DNA of 64,000 bases from positions 140,411 through 204,410 of the forward strand of contig DAOUJS010000046.1 of assembly GCA_034422355.1 (NCBI GenBank). The letters run 5' to 3'. Position 1 is the stretch's first letter; each line of letters opens with the position of its first letter. Of this stretch, positions 24,848-34,809 are shown piece after piece. The notes below the pieces were generated by a model that did not search any database, was not told the DNA's origin, and saw only the letters and a program-made list of their open reading frames with translations. Source of the stretch: CATOSP01 sp034422355. GTDB taxonomy: Bacteria > Chloroflexota > Dehalococcoidia > Lucifugimonadales > UBA3495. Made by a program: the position numbers and the translations under genes.

Positions 24848-25744
24848 ATGCCGGAACAGATTGGATTCATCGGCCTGGGAATCATGGGGAAGCCCATGGC
24901 GAAGAACCTGCTGAAGGCGGGATATTCGCTGACCGTTTATGACATCGTGGGCGAGCCGGTGGAGGAACTGGTTACCGAGGGAGCTGCCCGCGGGTCGTCG
25001 AATAAAGACGTCGCCGCCAAGAGCGACACGATCATCACGATGGTCCCGGACTCCGCCGATTCGGAGGCCGCAATTCTTGGACCTGAAGGTGCGTTGGAAG
25101 GGGCGCGTCCCGGGTCGGTGATCATCGACATGAGCTCGATTGCCCCGCTGGTTTCCCAGAGGATTGCGGGGGAGTGCGCCAATAAGGGCGTGGAGATGCT
25201 GGACGCCCCCGTCAGCGGCGGTGAGCCGGGGGCCATCAACGCGACCCTTGCGATTATGGTTGGTGGAAAGCAGGAGGTCTTCGACCAACACTTCGACCTG
25301 CTGAAGACGATGGGGAGCAATGTGGTGCTTACCGGAGATATCGGCGCGGGCGGTATCACCAAGCTGGCCAACCAGATTATCGTGGCGGCAAACATCGAGG
25401 CGCTGAGCGAAGCCCTGGTGCTGGCGCAGAGGGCGGGCGTGGACCCGGAGAAGGTCTGGAACGCCATCCGGGGTGGACTGGCCGGGAGCGCGGTAATGGA
25501 GGCCAAGGGGCCGATGATGCTGGACCGCAACTTCCGGCCCGGTTTCCGCATACGGCTGCACCAGAAAGACCTGCGCAACGTGTTGCAGACCGCCCAGGAG
25601 TTGAACGTTCCCCTGCCGGCGACGGCGCTGATGCAGCAGATTCTGGGGGCGCTGGTCAATGAGGGGGAGGCGGACTCCGACCATGCGGCCATTCTGCATT
25701 TTATCGAAGACATGGCCAAGGTTGAGGTGAAGCGCGGGGGCTAG
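24848..25744 (+). CDS. 2-hydroxy-3-oxopropionate (tartronate semialdehyde) reductase-like beta-hydroxyacid dehydrogenase
   Basis: This 298-residue protein has the beta-hydroxyacid dehydrogenase pattern: GFIGLGIMGKPMAKNLLKAG (dinucleotide site), DAPVSGGEPGAINATLAIMVGG (substrate-binding DxPVSGG), and the catalytic lysine in GITKLANQIIVAANIEALSEA. It closely resembles GarR / GlxR, which reduce tartronate semialdehyde to glycerate. With the fused glycolate-type dehydrogenase (7386) and the ThDP enzyme (61719), this suggests glyoxylate-level metabolism, but the genes are far apart. The start has an excellent AAGGAGAGGG site. Confidence 0.85.
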   Translation: MPEQIGFIGLGIMGKPMAKNLLKAGYSLTVYDIVGEPVEELVTEGAARGSSNKDVAAKSDTIITMVPDSADSEAAILGPEGALEGARPGSVIIDMSSIAPLVSQRIAGECANKGVEMLDAPVSGGEPGAINATLAIMVGGKQEVFDQHFDLLKTMGSNVVLTGDIGAGGITKLANQIIVAANIEALSEALVLAQRAGVDPEKVWNAIRGGLAGSAVMEAKGPMMLDRNFRPGFRIRLHQKDLRNVLQTAQELNVPLPATALMQQILGALVNEGEADSDHAAILHFIEDMAKVEVKRGG

Positions 25745-25907
25745 AGGTGCCGGTGTAAGTGCCGGACAACCAATAAAGAGCTGCGCCGGGTCGAAGGGAT
25801 TGCGTCTTTGGCCCGGCGCGTATGACATTTCAAAGAAGTAGAGATGTGTTGATATGACGATGGTCCCGCCATTGCAGGACCCTTGCGTTCAAAGCCCCAC
25901 GGGCCGA

Positions 25908-26408
25908 ATGGCCATAAGTCGCAGATTCATCCAACACGCCCGGGAAGAACTTGCCAGTGGGCGTCGGCTCCAAGCCGGAGAGAAAGCCTGGGGGGCTGTC
26001 GCCCAGCACTTGAAACTCTTTGCGGAGCAGAGGGGATGGAGACACAGAAGACACCAGCAGGTCCAACAGGCCGGATACCAGATCATGGCGGAGTTCCCGG
26101 ACTACAGGCCGGCCGATCTCTCCGCAGCTTTTGCCAATGCCTACTTCAAAGGGCATGAGAATTTCTACGAAAATCAGTACGATGTCGACGACATCGAAGA
26201 AGCTATCACGTCAGTGGAAGAAGCGCTCCCGTTGTTAGAGGCCATTCATTCTGAGGCCCCGCGCCCATTCACCATCACCTCCAATATAGAGCGGAAGCGT
26301 TTGGCGGAACTTACCGGGGACAGCACTCTGCGAGTGGGAGACACGTCGCCCGTGGGGTTTTCCTTGCGGCACGTGCCCAGTCCGAGGAATGATTATGGCC
26401 AGGGTTGA
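25908..26408 (+). CDS. PaREP1-like (HEPN-fold) protein
   Basis: This protein of about 166 residues contains the PaREP1 core: LASGRRLQAGEKAWGAVAQHLKLFAEQRGW followed by RHRRHQQVQQAG and an AFANAYFKGHENFYENQYDVDDIEEAI helix with FxxAxxxHxxFYE. A C-terminal extension of about 45 residues has no recognised motif. An in-frame ATG at 25854 would add 18 residues; neither start has a strong ribosome site. It is a relative of the gene at 6534 and more distantly of those at 55698 and 61271. Function unknown. Confidence 0.6.
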   Translation: MAISRRFIQHAREELASGRRLQAGEKAWGAVAQHLKLFAEQRGWRHRRHQQVQQAGYQIMAEFPDYRPADLSAAFANAYFKGHENFYENQYDVDDIEEAITSVEEALPLLEAIHSEAPRPFTITSNIERKRLAELTGDSTLRVGDTSPVGFSLRHVPSPRNDYGQG

Positions 26409-26422
26409 GGTGAGTGCGGGGG

Positions 26423-27247
26423 CTAGAGGTCTTTGAATCGGGCGTCGCGCCAGTCTAGGGCGGCGCGGAGGCCGTGTTCGCGGCGGATGGCGCTGAATTC
26501 CTGCTGTTCCGGGTCGGTGCTGATGTCGAACTGGGTCATCAGTTCCAGGTTGTGCTGGACGGCGGTCAGGAAGCCCATTGCCTCCAGCGCCCGGTTCACC
26601 GAAATTTTGGTCATCTTGATGCCGACCCTGGAGATGAGGGTTATCTTTTTGGCGACCTTTTCGCACTCCTGCATAAGGTCCTCATGGGGCACGACCCGGC
26701 TGACCATTCCCAAGCGAGCAGCCTCATAGGCGTCAATGGTGTCTCCGGTCAGCAGCAGTTCCTTGGCCCTGGCCAGCCCCACGCTGAAGGGGGTAATCAG
26801 GAATGGGGCGCCCAGGCCGGCGCGGATTTCCGGCTCTCCCAATATGGCTCGCTCCGACGCTATCTTGACGTCGCAGACCTGCATCAGCTCGCAAGCGCCT
26901 GCCAGGGCGTAGCCGTTGACAGCGGCTATGACGGGCTTGCTGAGGTTCCAGACCATCATAAAGGTGTCGATGTGGCCCTTGAGACGCTGCCGGCGCTCGT
27001 CGGGCGGGGTGGCGTGAGGTTCGTCCGGCTCCTCCGAACCGGGGTCAAGATCGAACCCGGCAGAGAAGGCCCGGCCCGCGCCGGTGAGGATGACCACGCG
27101 GATGTCAGGGTCCACCTCGATCACCTCCAACGCCTCCCGCAGTTCGGCCATGAGGAGCGGGCTGAGGGCGTTGAGCTTTTCGGGGCGATTGAGGGTGAGG
27201 TAGCAGATGCCGCCTTCAACCCGGTAGTCAAGGCACTGGAAGTCCAA
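26423..27247 (-). CDS. Enoyl-CoA hydratase/isomerase family protein
   Basis: This 274-residue crotonase-fold protein has VVILTGAGRAFSAGFDLDPG (oxyanion hole), KPVIAAVNGYALAGACELMQVCDVKIAS (second oxyanion-hole glycine) and a Glu-containing helix in AILGEPEIRAGLGAPFLI where the family places a catalytic acid. It should act on a CoA thioester in fatty- or aromatic-acid breakdown, but the crotonase fold also covers isomerases and hydrolases. The TTG start at 27247 has GGAGG six bases upstream. It lies 24 bases downstream of the cyclophilin gene on the same strand. Confidence 0.87.
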   Translation of the reverse strand: MDFQCLDYRVEGGICYLTLNRPEKLNALSPLLMAELREALEVIEVDPDIRVVILTGAGRAFSAGFDLDPGSEEPDEPHATPPDERRQRLKGHIDTFMMVWNLSKPVIAAVNGYALAGACELMQVCDVKIASERAILGEPEIRAGLGAPFLITPFSVGLARAKELLLTGDTIDAYEAARLGMVSRVVPHEDLMQECEKVAKKITLISRVGIKMTKISVNRALEAMGFLTAVQHNLELMTQFDISTDPEQQEFSAIRREHGLRAALDWRDARFKDL

Positions 27248-27271
27248 TGGCTGCCTCCGCGCCCGGCCCGG

Positions 27272-28075
<804 letters not shown>

Positions 28076-28187
28076 CTTTTGCTCTCGTGTTTTGAAATTT
28101 GTGGCCGCGAAACCGGCGCCAAGGAGGGCCGCAGACCCCCATCCCTGCGCGCGGTCAGAGAGATGATAACCCCATGTGCCCACTATC

Positions 28188-29534
28188 TCAAGTGCGGTCA
28201 ATCAGGTCCGGGTCTTCCCAGGGTTGAAGCCTCTCCTCGGGGTCGTTGTTGGGGCGGAGCTTGCCGATGATGTACCTTACGGTGACGACGACCATGACCA
28301 GGAGGACCAGCCCGCCGAAGAGCCAGACGTCGAGGTAGACCAGGGGGGAGGGTTTGTCCTGGGCTGGCCGGCCACTGAACCCGCCGTCCCACTCAGCCCA
28401 GCGAGACTCAAGACCGCGGGTGTCGAACCCATAAATGGCGGTCAGGGCCGTGTCCACTGTATGCCTCCGGCGCAAGTGGTCAAGGAAGGCACGGAACTGG
28501 GCCGTGCCGTGCTCCTCTATCAGGTATGCGACGACGCTCTCCGCCTTCAGGTAGAACATGTTGATGTCGTCGGGCTTGCCCGGAGTCCTGGTCATGGCAT
28601 GGAGCGGCATTCCCATTCCGGCCAGGGCACGTCCGCTGTAGGGGCGGCTGCCCGGTTCGACATAGCTGGCGAACCCCTCATCCAACCAGTCCGGCAATTG
28701 ATATGCGCTTGGTCCCACGTGTTGATGCAGCAGCAGGTGGGCCGACTCGTGCAGGATGAGGTCGGGGTCGATGCCCACGCCCAGGAAAAGGCCCTTCAGC
28801 GGGAAGGCAAACCCGGCGAAGACGTGCTGCTCGGTAATAGTGCGGCTGTGGAAGGGAAAAGCCGCGACGGCGTCGGACCTGCGTCTGTATACCATACCCT
28901 GGATTGGTTCGGGACTGGTCATCCCAAGCAGGGCCTGGATGTTTGCCAGCCCGCTTTCCACTTCTTCAGCTATATGCCGCACGTCAGAGATGGGGATGTC
29001 GTGGTAGTGTAGCGCCAGCGGACCGATGCGAACCTGATCCCACGTGAAGCGGGTGTCTGCGTATTCCAGGTTTTTGAGAGGGGTCTGGAGCCGGTTGCCG
29101 ACTGAGTCTTGCAGGAGGTAGTGGTACTCCAGCCTTGTGCCGGGCGGCAGGTAGGCCGCACCGCCGGTGTTGAGGAAGTGGGTGGCCGTGATGTGCTGGC
29201 CTGGGGTGAATTCGGGGTAAGCATATGACCATGCACCGCTTCCGGCGAGGCGGTAGCGCAGTCGCACTTCCACTATTCTTCCCGGGATGTTGCCGGAAGC
29301 TTCCGCCGCCAGGTTGAAGGCCACACTGCTGGGGAACTCAACCTCCCATGTGTCCGAGATGACCCGGATGTTGCCCGTGGATTCCTGGGAGGGCGCGGAC
29401 GCGAGGTTGATCAGCATCAACAGCGTTAGGGTGACAGCCATGACGGCCAGCCGTTTCCGGGACCTGCGGAAGCCGGGACGCTGCGTCGGGCATTCATGCG
29501 CAGGAGGAGCGGCTTGTGAAGCTGAATGATCCAT
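28188..29534 (-). CDS. Membrane-anchored MA-type (gluzincin) metallopeptidase-like protein
   Basis: This protein of about 448 residues has an N-terminal membrane segment (LAVMAVTLTLLMLINLAS) and a long extracellular beta-rich part. A zinc peptidase motif LHESAHLLLH (HExxH) is followed 20 or so residues later by WLDEGFASYVEPG, whose Glu is the third ligand in MA-type peptidases. A C-terminal membrane helix (VWLFGGLVLLVMVVVTVRYIIG) and a short cytoplasmic tail end it. It probably cuts proteins at the cell surface. The start at 29534 has no ribosome site but a TATAAT (29546-29541) just upstream; a longer reading to 29627 is possible. Confidence 0.75.
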   Translation of the reverse strand: MDHSASQAAPPAHECPTQRPGFRRSRKRLAVMAVTLTLLMLINLASAPSQESTGNIRVISDTWEVEFPSSVAFNLAAEASGNIPGRIVEVRLRYRLAGSGAWSYAYPEFTPGQHITATHFLNTGGAAYLPPGTRLEYHYLLQDSVGNRLQTPLKNLEYADTRFTWDQVRIGPLALHYHDIPISDVRHIAEEVESGLANIQALLGMTSPEPIQGMVYRRRSDAVAAFPFHSRTITEQHVFAGFAFPLKGLFLGVGIDPDLILHESAHLLLHQHVGPSAYQLPDWLDEGFASYVEPGSRPYSGRALAGMGMPLHAMTRTPGKPDDINMFYLKAESVVAYLIEEHGTAQFRAFLDHLRRRHTVDTALTAIYGFDTRGLESRWAEWDGGFSGRPAQDKPSPLVYLDVWLFGGLVLLVMVVVTVRYIIGKLRPNNDPEERLQPWEDPDLIDRT

Positions 29535-29915
29535 ATTCCCATTATATATGCTCAGCGTGCCCGGGACCGCCGGGGCAGTCTTTTCCAGGCAATGACCGGG
29601 AAGAACCGGAGGGAGAGGGGTTTTCAAAAGACGGGAAAACTGGTTGATACCCGTATCGCATTCGATTGACCGGCAAAAAACAGGATTTCTATAATTATGT
29701 CAAATTCTGACCAAAGGGGCCGAATGGCCCACCTCCGGCAGCCCAGTTGTACTTTCCGGGGATGGATCCTATCCGCCGCTTGCCAGCCGGGGAGCGGATA
29801 TAGGGCAGCGTTCCCAGAGATGAATGGCGGGGCGTATGGCCGGATACCCGTAGCTTGAGTCTATGTACCCGCACGGGTCTCTATGCAATACCGGGTGCGG
29901 GGTGGGGGAGTGGAA
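29535..29915. other. Divergent intergenic region of about 380 bases
   Basis: No credible gene is present. It holds the plus-strand promoter 29666-29695 and a leader of more than 200 bases before the large secreted protein. The leader can form a GGGCC-GAAT-GGCCC hairpin near 29717-29731. No known riboswitch consensus was recognised by eye. Confidence 0.5.
29666..29695 (+). promoter_or_regulatory. Sigma-70-type promoter of the cohesin/dockerin gene pair
   Basis: TTGACC (29666-29671) and a perfect TATAAT (29690-29695) are 18 bases apart. The transcript would carry a leader of about 210 bases before ATG 29916. Confidence 0.6.
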
Positions 29916-32846
29916 ATGCGGTACCGTTCAAAGTTGCCCGGTGTCTTGTCCAGAGTCGTTATACTTTCCGTCTTCCTAGTTGCCCTCCTGTCCCTTCCGC
30001 CGGTATCGACCGTCCATGCCGCGGACGATCACGCCAACAGCCGGAAGAATGCGACGAAGATAGACACCCGGGGAAGGGCCGTGAGTGGGAGAATCGACCG
30101 GGCAGGCAGTACAGGCGACTCCGACTGGTTCAGGTTTGAGGCAAGGCGGGGGGTCCGCTATACCATCAGTTCGGAGTTAGAGAATCGGGGCGATCAGGCG
30201 TTGCAGGATGCCGACGTCAAGGTTATGAATGCCGTCGGGCAAGATCCCGGTTCTCCGGACGGGCAAGTCCACTCCAGGGAAGGGAACGTCAAGTCCATCG
30301 AATGGATCGCCAGGACCAATGATACGTACTACGTCAAGGTAAGCGCGAAGACTGACCCCCGGACCCAGTCGTTCTATTTTGGCAGGTACAAACTTAGTAT
30401 CCGCCAGGACGTCAGCCTCGAGGACCGCCACCCGGATGCGCTGGACCAGGCGGTCCAGATAAACTTTGTCAGCCAGTACCAGGGAGCGATCAGTCCCTGG
30501 GCCAACAAACCCAACTTCCCCGACGTCATGGGCACCGATGATTACGACTTCTTCTACTTCAACGCGGAACGCGGCGTGAAGTATAACATTACGGTAGCCT
30601 TGGAAGGGTTGGAAGGTCTGACCTTCGGGGTTATCCAGCGCAGCCAAGACCTCGTTGGCGATGATGCGCTGCTCAGCAACAAAGGCCAAGGGAACGAGAT
30701 GGAATGGGTTGCCCCAAGTCAGGGGAAATACTACATCTTCCTTACAGGCAGCGCCTTGGTCAGGCAGCGCGTGGGAGCCTACACTCTCCAGGTGATGGCC
30801 GACGTAACCCTTAGAGACGATCACCCGGATAGCCGGGCGGAAGCTACGACCATCAACCTCGGCAACTCCATCCGGGGAGCGATCAGTCCCGCTGACGACG
30901 TTGACTATTTCAAGATCACGGCCGTTCGGGGTGTCAAATACACCATCATGGCAGGCCTGTCGCAGGGCGACGCAGTCCGCATCTCGGTGTTGGACGATGG
31001 GGGCAAGGTGGAAGCAACCAACGGCGGAATCGGCTCCACGCTTGACTGGCTGGCCACGAGCGACGGTACGCGCACTATCAGCGTCGCGGCTTCGCTCCAT
31101 GTCAGGGACCCGATAGTAGGGTACAACCTTCGAATCTCCGGCGATGACTCTATGCGAGACCGGCACGCCAACACGAGGGTGGATGCGACTCCCGTCAACT
31201 TGGGGATCAGCATGGGAGCCAGTATCAGCCCCCCCGGAGACGAGGACTACTTCAAGTTCAGCGCATACCGGGGTGTCAAGTACACTGTCAGGGCTGACCT
31301 GGGTACGGTCCCGGGAGTCAGGTTGGAGATCGGGAAGCCCGCCGAAGGAGTCGAGGATGCTGTTGTCAACGCGGACGGCAGCCTGGAATGGACTGCCGGA
31401 GGTGACGGCGATTATTACGTGATTGCCTCGGGCCTATCCAACCAGAGGGATGCGGTCGGCACCTACAACATAGTAGTGGACTCCGACAACACTTACGAAG
31501 ACCGTCATGGGGACAGCGCCGCGGACGCCACGATCATCGGTTACAGCAACCGGATGTCGGGCGCAATCAGCCCCGCAGAAGACCGGGACTACTTCCAGTT
31601 CACCGCCATCCGGGGCGTCAGGTACACGTTCAAGCTCACCCATCAGGAGATTGAAGCGTTGTCTCTTGCGGTGGTAGACGGCAGTTCCCATGGGGGGACC
31701 AAGGCCAGTAATTACGGGGAAGACTCGGAAGTGGTCTGGACCGCCCCTGAAAGCAAAACGTACCACCTGGTTATTTCCAAGTCTCCCAGGTCCATGGTGA
31801 AGACCGGAGTATACACGCTGGAGGTCTCGACCGAGGACGCCCTGCAGGACCGTCACCCGGATAAACCGCAAGATGCGACCATCCTCTGGACCGGGAACGC
31901 AATATCGGGCGCGGTCAGCCCCGCTGACGACAAGGACTATTTCTCCTTTGCCGCGGAGGGGAACACGACCTATACGGTGGAGGTTGAGTTGGCCACCGCT
32001 GAGGCTGTGGTAATCACGGTGGCCCATGACAATTCCGGGTTCTCTGAGACCAACTACGGGTCCGGGAACACTCTGGAGTGGACCGCTCCGGGGTCGGAGA
32101 CATACACAGTGCTGATTGCCGGCGCTCCCCAGTTGGAGGACCCGTTGGGGACCTACAGGGTGACCATGGAACAAGGCGGAGCTGCTCCGGAAGAGACCGT
32201 GACGACTCCTATAGTCGTAACCGCAGTGGACACCACACCGCAAACCCCGGTCGCCGAAGCTGCCCCGCCTCCCCCGCCCTCCGGGGCGCGACTGAGGGTA
32301 GCCACCAGGTTTGGCCCTCCCGGCGCGAAGGTGCTGGTGCCGGTCCATCTCGAGAACGGGCAGCAGGTCAGCAGCATCGGGTTCAACGTGAATTACGACC
32401 CTTCGGTGGCCCATGCGGTCAACGTGCATCGTGGTTCGCGAATGTCCCCGACCGCCTTTAGCTTCAACGCCGCTGTTCCGGGATTGGTCCGGATCGGCTC
32501 CGCCGGACACAGCGATGCCAAGGGAGACGGCTCTGCGGCGGTCATAGAGTTTATGATCCTGGGCGAGCGCGGCAGGTACACTGACATCACCATCTCGGAC
32601 ATGGAAGTGACCGATGCCGCCGGGGAACCGCGGTCGATAGAGGTCCATTCCGGAACGCTGAAGGTTGACTCGATTGTTGTAGGAGACGGCAACGGCGATG
32701 GCAGAATCAGCCCGCTGGATGCACTAATCGCCATGAAGATGTTCGTCGGACTGGCGAGCGAAGACCTGGTGTTGGATGTGAACAGGGACGGCCGAGTCAC
32801 CCCGGACGATGCAGTGGAGATCCTAAAACTGGCCAGGCGCGGGTAG
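29916..32846 (+). CDS. Secreted multidomain protein: six PPC-like repeats, cohesin, dockerin
   Basis: This protein of about 976 residues has a signal peptide ending ...STVHA-ADD. Six repeats follow, about 115 residues apart (130 for the first two), each with DRHPD..A, GAISPADDxDYFxF and RGVKYT; these fit the bacterial pre-peptidase C-terminal (PPC) type of beta-sandwich. After a proline-rich linker (about base 32255) comes a cohesin-like domain (VLVPVHLENGQQVSSIGFNV, VNYDPSVAHA). A C-terminal dockerin carries two calcium loops, DGNGDGRISPLDA and DVNRDGRVTPDDA. The start at 29916 is preferred because GGGGGAG lies five bases upstream; ATG 29883 is in frame. No catalytic domain is seen, so the role is structural or binding. 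Confidence 0.82.
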   Translation: MRYRSKLPGVLSRVVILSVFLVALLSLPPVSTVHAADDHANSRKNATKIDTRGRAVSGRIDRAGSTGDSDWFRFEARRGVRYTISSELENRGDQALQDADVKVMNAVGQDPGSPDGQVHSREGNVKSIEWIARTNDTYYVKVSAKTDPRTQSFYFGRYKLSIRQDVSLEDRHPDALDQAVQINFVSQYQGAISPWANKPNFPDVMGTDDYDFFYFNAERGVKYNITVALEGLEGLTFGVIQRSQDLVGDDALLSNKGQGNEMEWVAPSQGKYYIFLTGSALVRQRVGAYTLQVMADVTLRDDHPDSRAEATTINLGNSIRGAISPADDVDYFKITAVRGVKYTIMAGLSQGDAVRISVLDDGGKVEATNGGIGSTLDWLATSDGTRTISVAASLHVRDPIVGYNLRISGDDSMRDRHANTRVDATPVNLGISMGASISPPGDEDYFKFSAYRGVKYTVRADLGTVPGVRLEIGKPAEGVEDAVVNADGSLEWTAGGDGDYYVIASGLSNQRDAVGTYNIVVDSDNTYEDRHGDSAADATIIGYSNRMSGAISPAEDRDYFQFTAIRGVRYTFKLTHQEIEALSLAVVDGSSHGGTKASNYGEDSEVVWTAPESKTYHLVISKSPRSMVKTGVYTLEVSTEDALQDRHPDKPQDATILWTGNAISGAVSPADDKDYFSFAAEGNTTYTVEVELATAEAVVITVAHDNSGFSETNYGSGNTLEWTAPGSETYTVLIAGAPQLEDPLGTYRVTMEQGGAAPEETVTTPIVVTAVDTTPQTPVAEAAPPPPPSGARLRVATRFGPPGAKVLVPVHLENGQQVSSIGFNVNYDPSVAHAVNVHRGSRMSPTAFSFNAAVPGLVRIGSAGHSDAKGDGSAAVIEFMILGERGRYTDITISDMEVTDAAGEPRSIEVHSGTLKVDSIVVGDGNGDGRISPLDALIAMKMFVGLASEDLVLDVNRDGRVTPDDAVEILKLARRG

Positions 32847-32856
32847 GTGATTAGTG

Positions 32857-33684
32857 ATGAGATGGTGGATGGACGTATGCTTGATATTCATAAGCAACTA
32901 TTGGAGGCGGCTGCTCCTCTTGGGAGGAGCCCTGACCCTGGTCATCGTGGCCATCGTCGTATCGGTGATATACATCGGACGAGACTCCAATACGGCAGAG
33001 GCATCCGGGGTGCAACCCCCGGCTACCCCTGTGGCTGAGATAAGGCCCACAGCCGCGCCGGTGGCCAGGGCCTCAACTCCTACTCCTACCACGGTTCCAA
33101 CCAAGGCGCCTGCGCCTACGCTGGTCCCGACGGTCGCGCCGACCCAGACTCCGACCCCTGAAGCGGAGCCGGTCCCGCAGCCTACGCCCGTCGTGGCAGT
33201 TGAGCCGGACAGAATCGAGGTGCCGGTTACTCTTTCCGATGCACGGAGCGTAGGGAGCCTGGAGTTTTTCCTCGTCTACAATCCGGAAGTGCTGGAACTA
33301 ATGGAAGTGGAGAAAGGGAAGCTGGCCGGAAATTCCCTGATTGATTTCTCATCAGGCACACCGGGCCGGGTCTGGACCGCGCTGATAAACCCGCAAGGCA
33401 TCAGCGGCAATGGAGAGGTGGCGAGGTTTACTTTCGAGGTCATTGCACCCGAGACTACAGGCTCTGAGTCCTCGGTTTCCGGGTCCGGGGAGTCCGGCCC
33501 GGCAGCGGATGCCGGTCTGAATGCGGCCGCCAATACGGAGTCCTTCGACAGTGTGCTGAGGCTGGAGAGCGTGTCCGCCTATAGTGCGACAACCCTGTTG
33601 GACCTGCTGGCTGAACCTGCCACCGGGGGGTTCACACGGAAAGGGCTTGATGTGAAAGCCCCGGTTGTGGCCTTCGTCAATTAG
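32857..33684 (+). CDS. Membrane-anchored cohesin-domain protein
   Basis: This 275-residue protein has an N-terminal signal-anchor (LLLLGGALTLVIVAIVVSVIYIG, about residues 19-41). A Pro/Thr/Ala-rich spacer follows to about residue 115, then one cohesin-like beta-sandwich: IEVPVTLSDARSVGSLEFFLVYNPEVLELMEVEKG ... GRVWTALINPQGISGNGEVARFTFEV. Cohesins bind dockerins, and the gene just upstream (10 bases away) ends in a dockerin, so this may display that protein on the cell surface. The ATG at 32857 directly follows an in-frame GTG. The domain is at the C-terminus, facing outward. Confidence 0.78.
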   Translation: MRWWMDVCLIFISNYWRRLLLLGGALTLVIVAIVVSVIYIGRDSNTAEASGVQPPATPVAEIRPTAAPVARASTPTPTTVPTKAPAPTLVPTVAPTQTPTPEAEPVPQPTPVVAVEPDRIEVPVTLSDARSVGSLEFFLVYNPEVLELMEVEKGKLAGNSLIDFSSGTPGRVWTALINPQGISGNGEVARFTFEVIAPETTGSESSVSGSGESGPAADAGLNAAANTESFDSVLRLESVSAYSATTLLDLLAEPATGGFTRKGLDVKAPVVAFVN

Positions 33685-33706
33685 CCTCAGTCAGACGTTT
33701 TAGCTG

Positions 33707-34579
33707 ATGAAGCTGCACCTTGTTGACGGGACTTACGAACTGTTCCGGTCCTACTTTGCGATGCCCGCGGAAGAGGCTCCCGACGGCAGACCCGTAGGGG
33801 CGATTCGAGGGTTGGTGCAGACGATGCTGGCGCTCCTGCGTGAGGACGGCGTTACTCATATCGGCTGCGCATTCGATCACGTTGTGGAGTCGTTCCGCAA
33901 CGACCTGTTCGAGGGCTACAAGACCGGAGTGGGCGTTCCCGAAGACCTGATGGCCCAATTCCCCCTGGCAGAACGGGCGATGGCGGCACTGGGGGTAGTG
34001 GTATGGCCGATGACCGAGTTCGAGGCTGATGACGCCATTGCGACTGCAACCCACCGCTGGGCCGGAGAACCGGATGTGGAACAGGTAATCATCTGCTCCC
34101 CGGACAAGGATATGGCCCAGATGGTACGCGGCTCTCAAGTGGTATGTCTTGACCGGAGACGGAAGACGGTCATGGATGAAGACGGTGTCCGGCAGAAGTT
34201 TGGCGTGGGTCCGCAGTCGATTCCGGATTATTTGGCGTTGTTGGGAGACTCGGCCGACGGGATTCCCGGAATACCCCGCTGGGGGGCCAAGACCACGGCG
34301 CTGGTTCTGGACCGGTATCAACACATCGAGCAAATCCCCGATGCCTGGGAGGACTGGGAGGTAAGCCCGCGCGGGGGCCGGGCAGTCGCGGCCAGCCTGG
34401 CGGAAAGACGCGCCGACGCTATGCTCTACAGGCGGCTGGCAACGCTCCGGGTAGATGTGCCGTTATCGGAAGAGCTGGAACAGTTGCAATGGAGTGGCGC
34501 TTTCACGAATGAGTACCGGGCGTTCTGCGAAGAGCTTGGCCTGGGCGGTCTGGCGAACGCTCCCCATAGGTGGCGGTGA
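33707..34579 (+). CDS. 5'-3' exonuclease (flap endonuclease, PolI N-terminal domain-like)
   Basis: This 290-residue protein matches the stand-alone form of the PolA N-terminal nuclease. It has the acidic metal-site clusters: LHLVDGTYELFRSYF (first Asp), IGCAFDHVVESFRNDLFEGYK, TEFEADDAIATATHRWAG and VIICSPDKDMAQMV. A helix-hairpin-helix region (YLALLGDSADGIPGIPRWGAKTTALVL) binds DNA. It should remove RNA primers or flaps, using two metal ions. It follows the cohesin gene by 22 bases but is unlikely to share its function. Confidence 0.87.
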   Translation: MKLHLVDGTYELFRSYFAMPAEEAPDGRPVGAIRGLVQTMLALLREDGVTHIGCAFDHVVESFRNDLFEGYKTGVGVPEDLMAQFPLAERAMAALGVVVWPMTEFEADDAIATATHRWAGEPDVEQVIICSPDKDMAQMVRGSQVVCLDRRRKTVMDEDGVRQKFGVGPQSIPDYLALLGDSADGIPGIPRWGAKTTALVLDRYQHIEQIPDAWEDWEVSPRGGRAVAASLAERRADAMLYRRLATLRVDVPLSEELEQLQWSGAFTNEYRAFCEELGLGGLANAPHRWR

Positions 34580-34613
34580 GGACTTGACGAGTTGAAGCAA
34601 CGCTGCGGGGCGG

Positions 34614-34808
34614 CTAGGGCAGGAGCTTCAATAGGGCTACCACTATGCCGGCGGTGGCCAAGGCGATCCCGCCGAGCCGGATGGTGAGCCGCAACTCAAG
34701 GTCTTTCATTTGAGTCAGCATCCGCTTTTCGAGCTTGGCTATGGCGGACTTAACTGCGCCTACATCATCCTTTGTGGCCAGATTGCCGCCTCCTATTGCC
34801 TCTCCCAT
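34614..34808 (-). CDS. Small coiled-coil protein with C-terminal membrane anchor
   Basis: This 64-residue protein has a heptad-like helix (DDVGAVKSAIAKLEKRMLTQMKDLELRLTIRLG) ending in one hydrophobic segment (IALATAGIVVALLKLLP), the layout of DUF1640-like coiled-coil tail-anchored proteins. Its ATG at 34808 comes one base after the stop of the beta-lactamase-like gene, so it is probably translated by coupling. A longer reading to 34850 would overlap that gene. The function is unknown. Confidence 0.6.
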   Translation of the reverse strand: MGEAIGGGNLATKDDVGAVKSAIAKLEKRMLTQMKDLELRLTIRLGGIALATAGIVVALLKLLP

Positions 34809-34809
34809 A

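Noticed and set aside
29700..29915. Cyclic-di-GMP riboswitch in the leader of the cohesin/dockerin gene
   Set aside because: Only scattered short similarities to the consensus; the conserved tetraloop and receptor are not recognisable.
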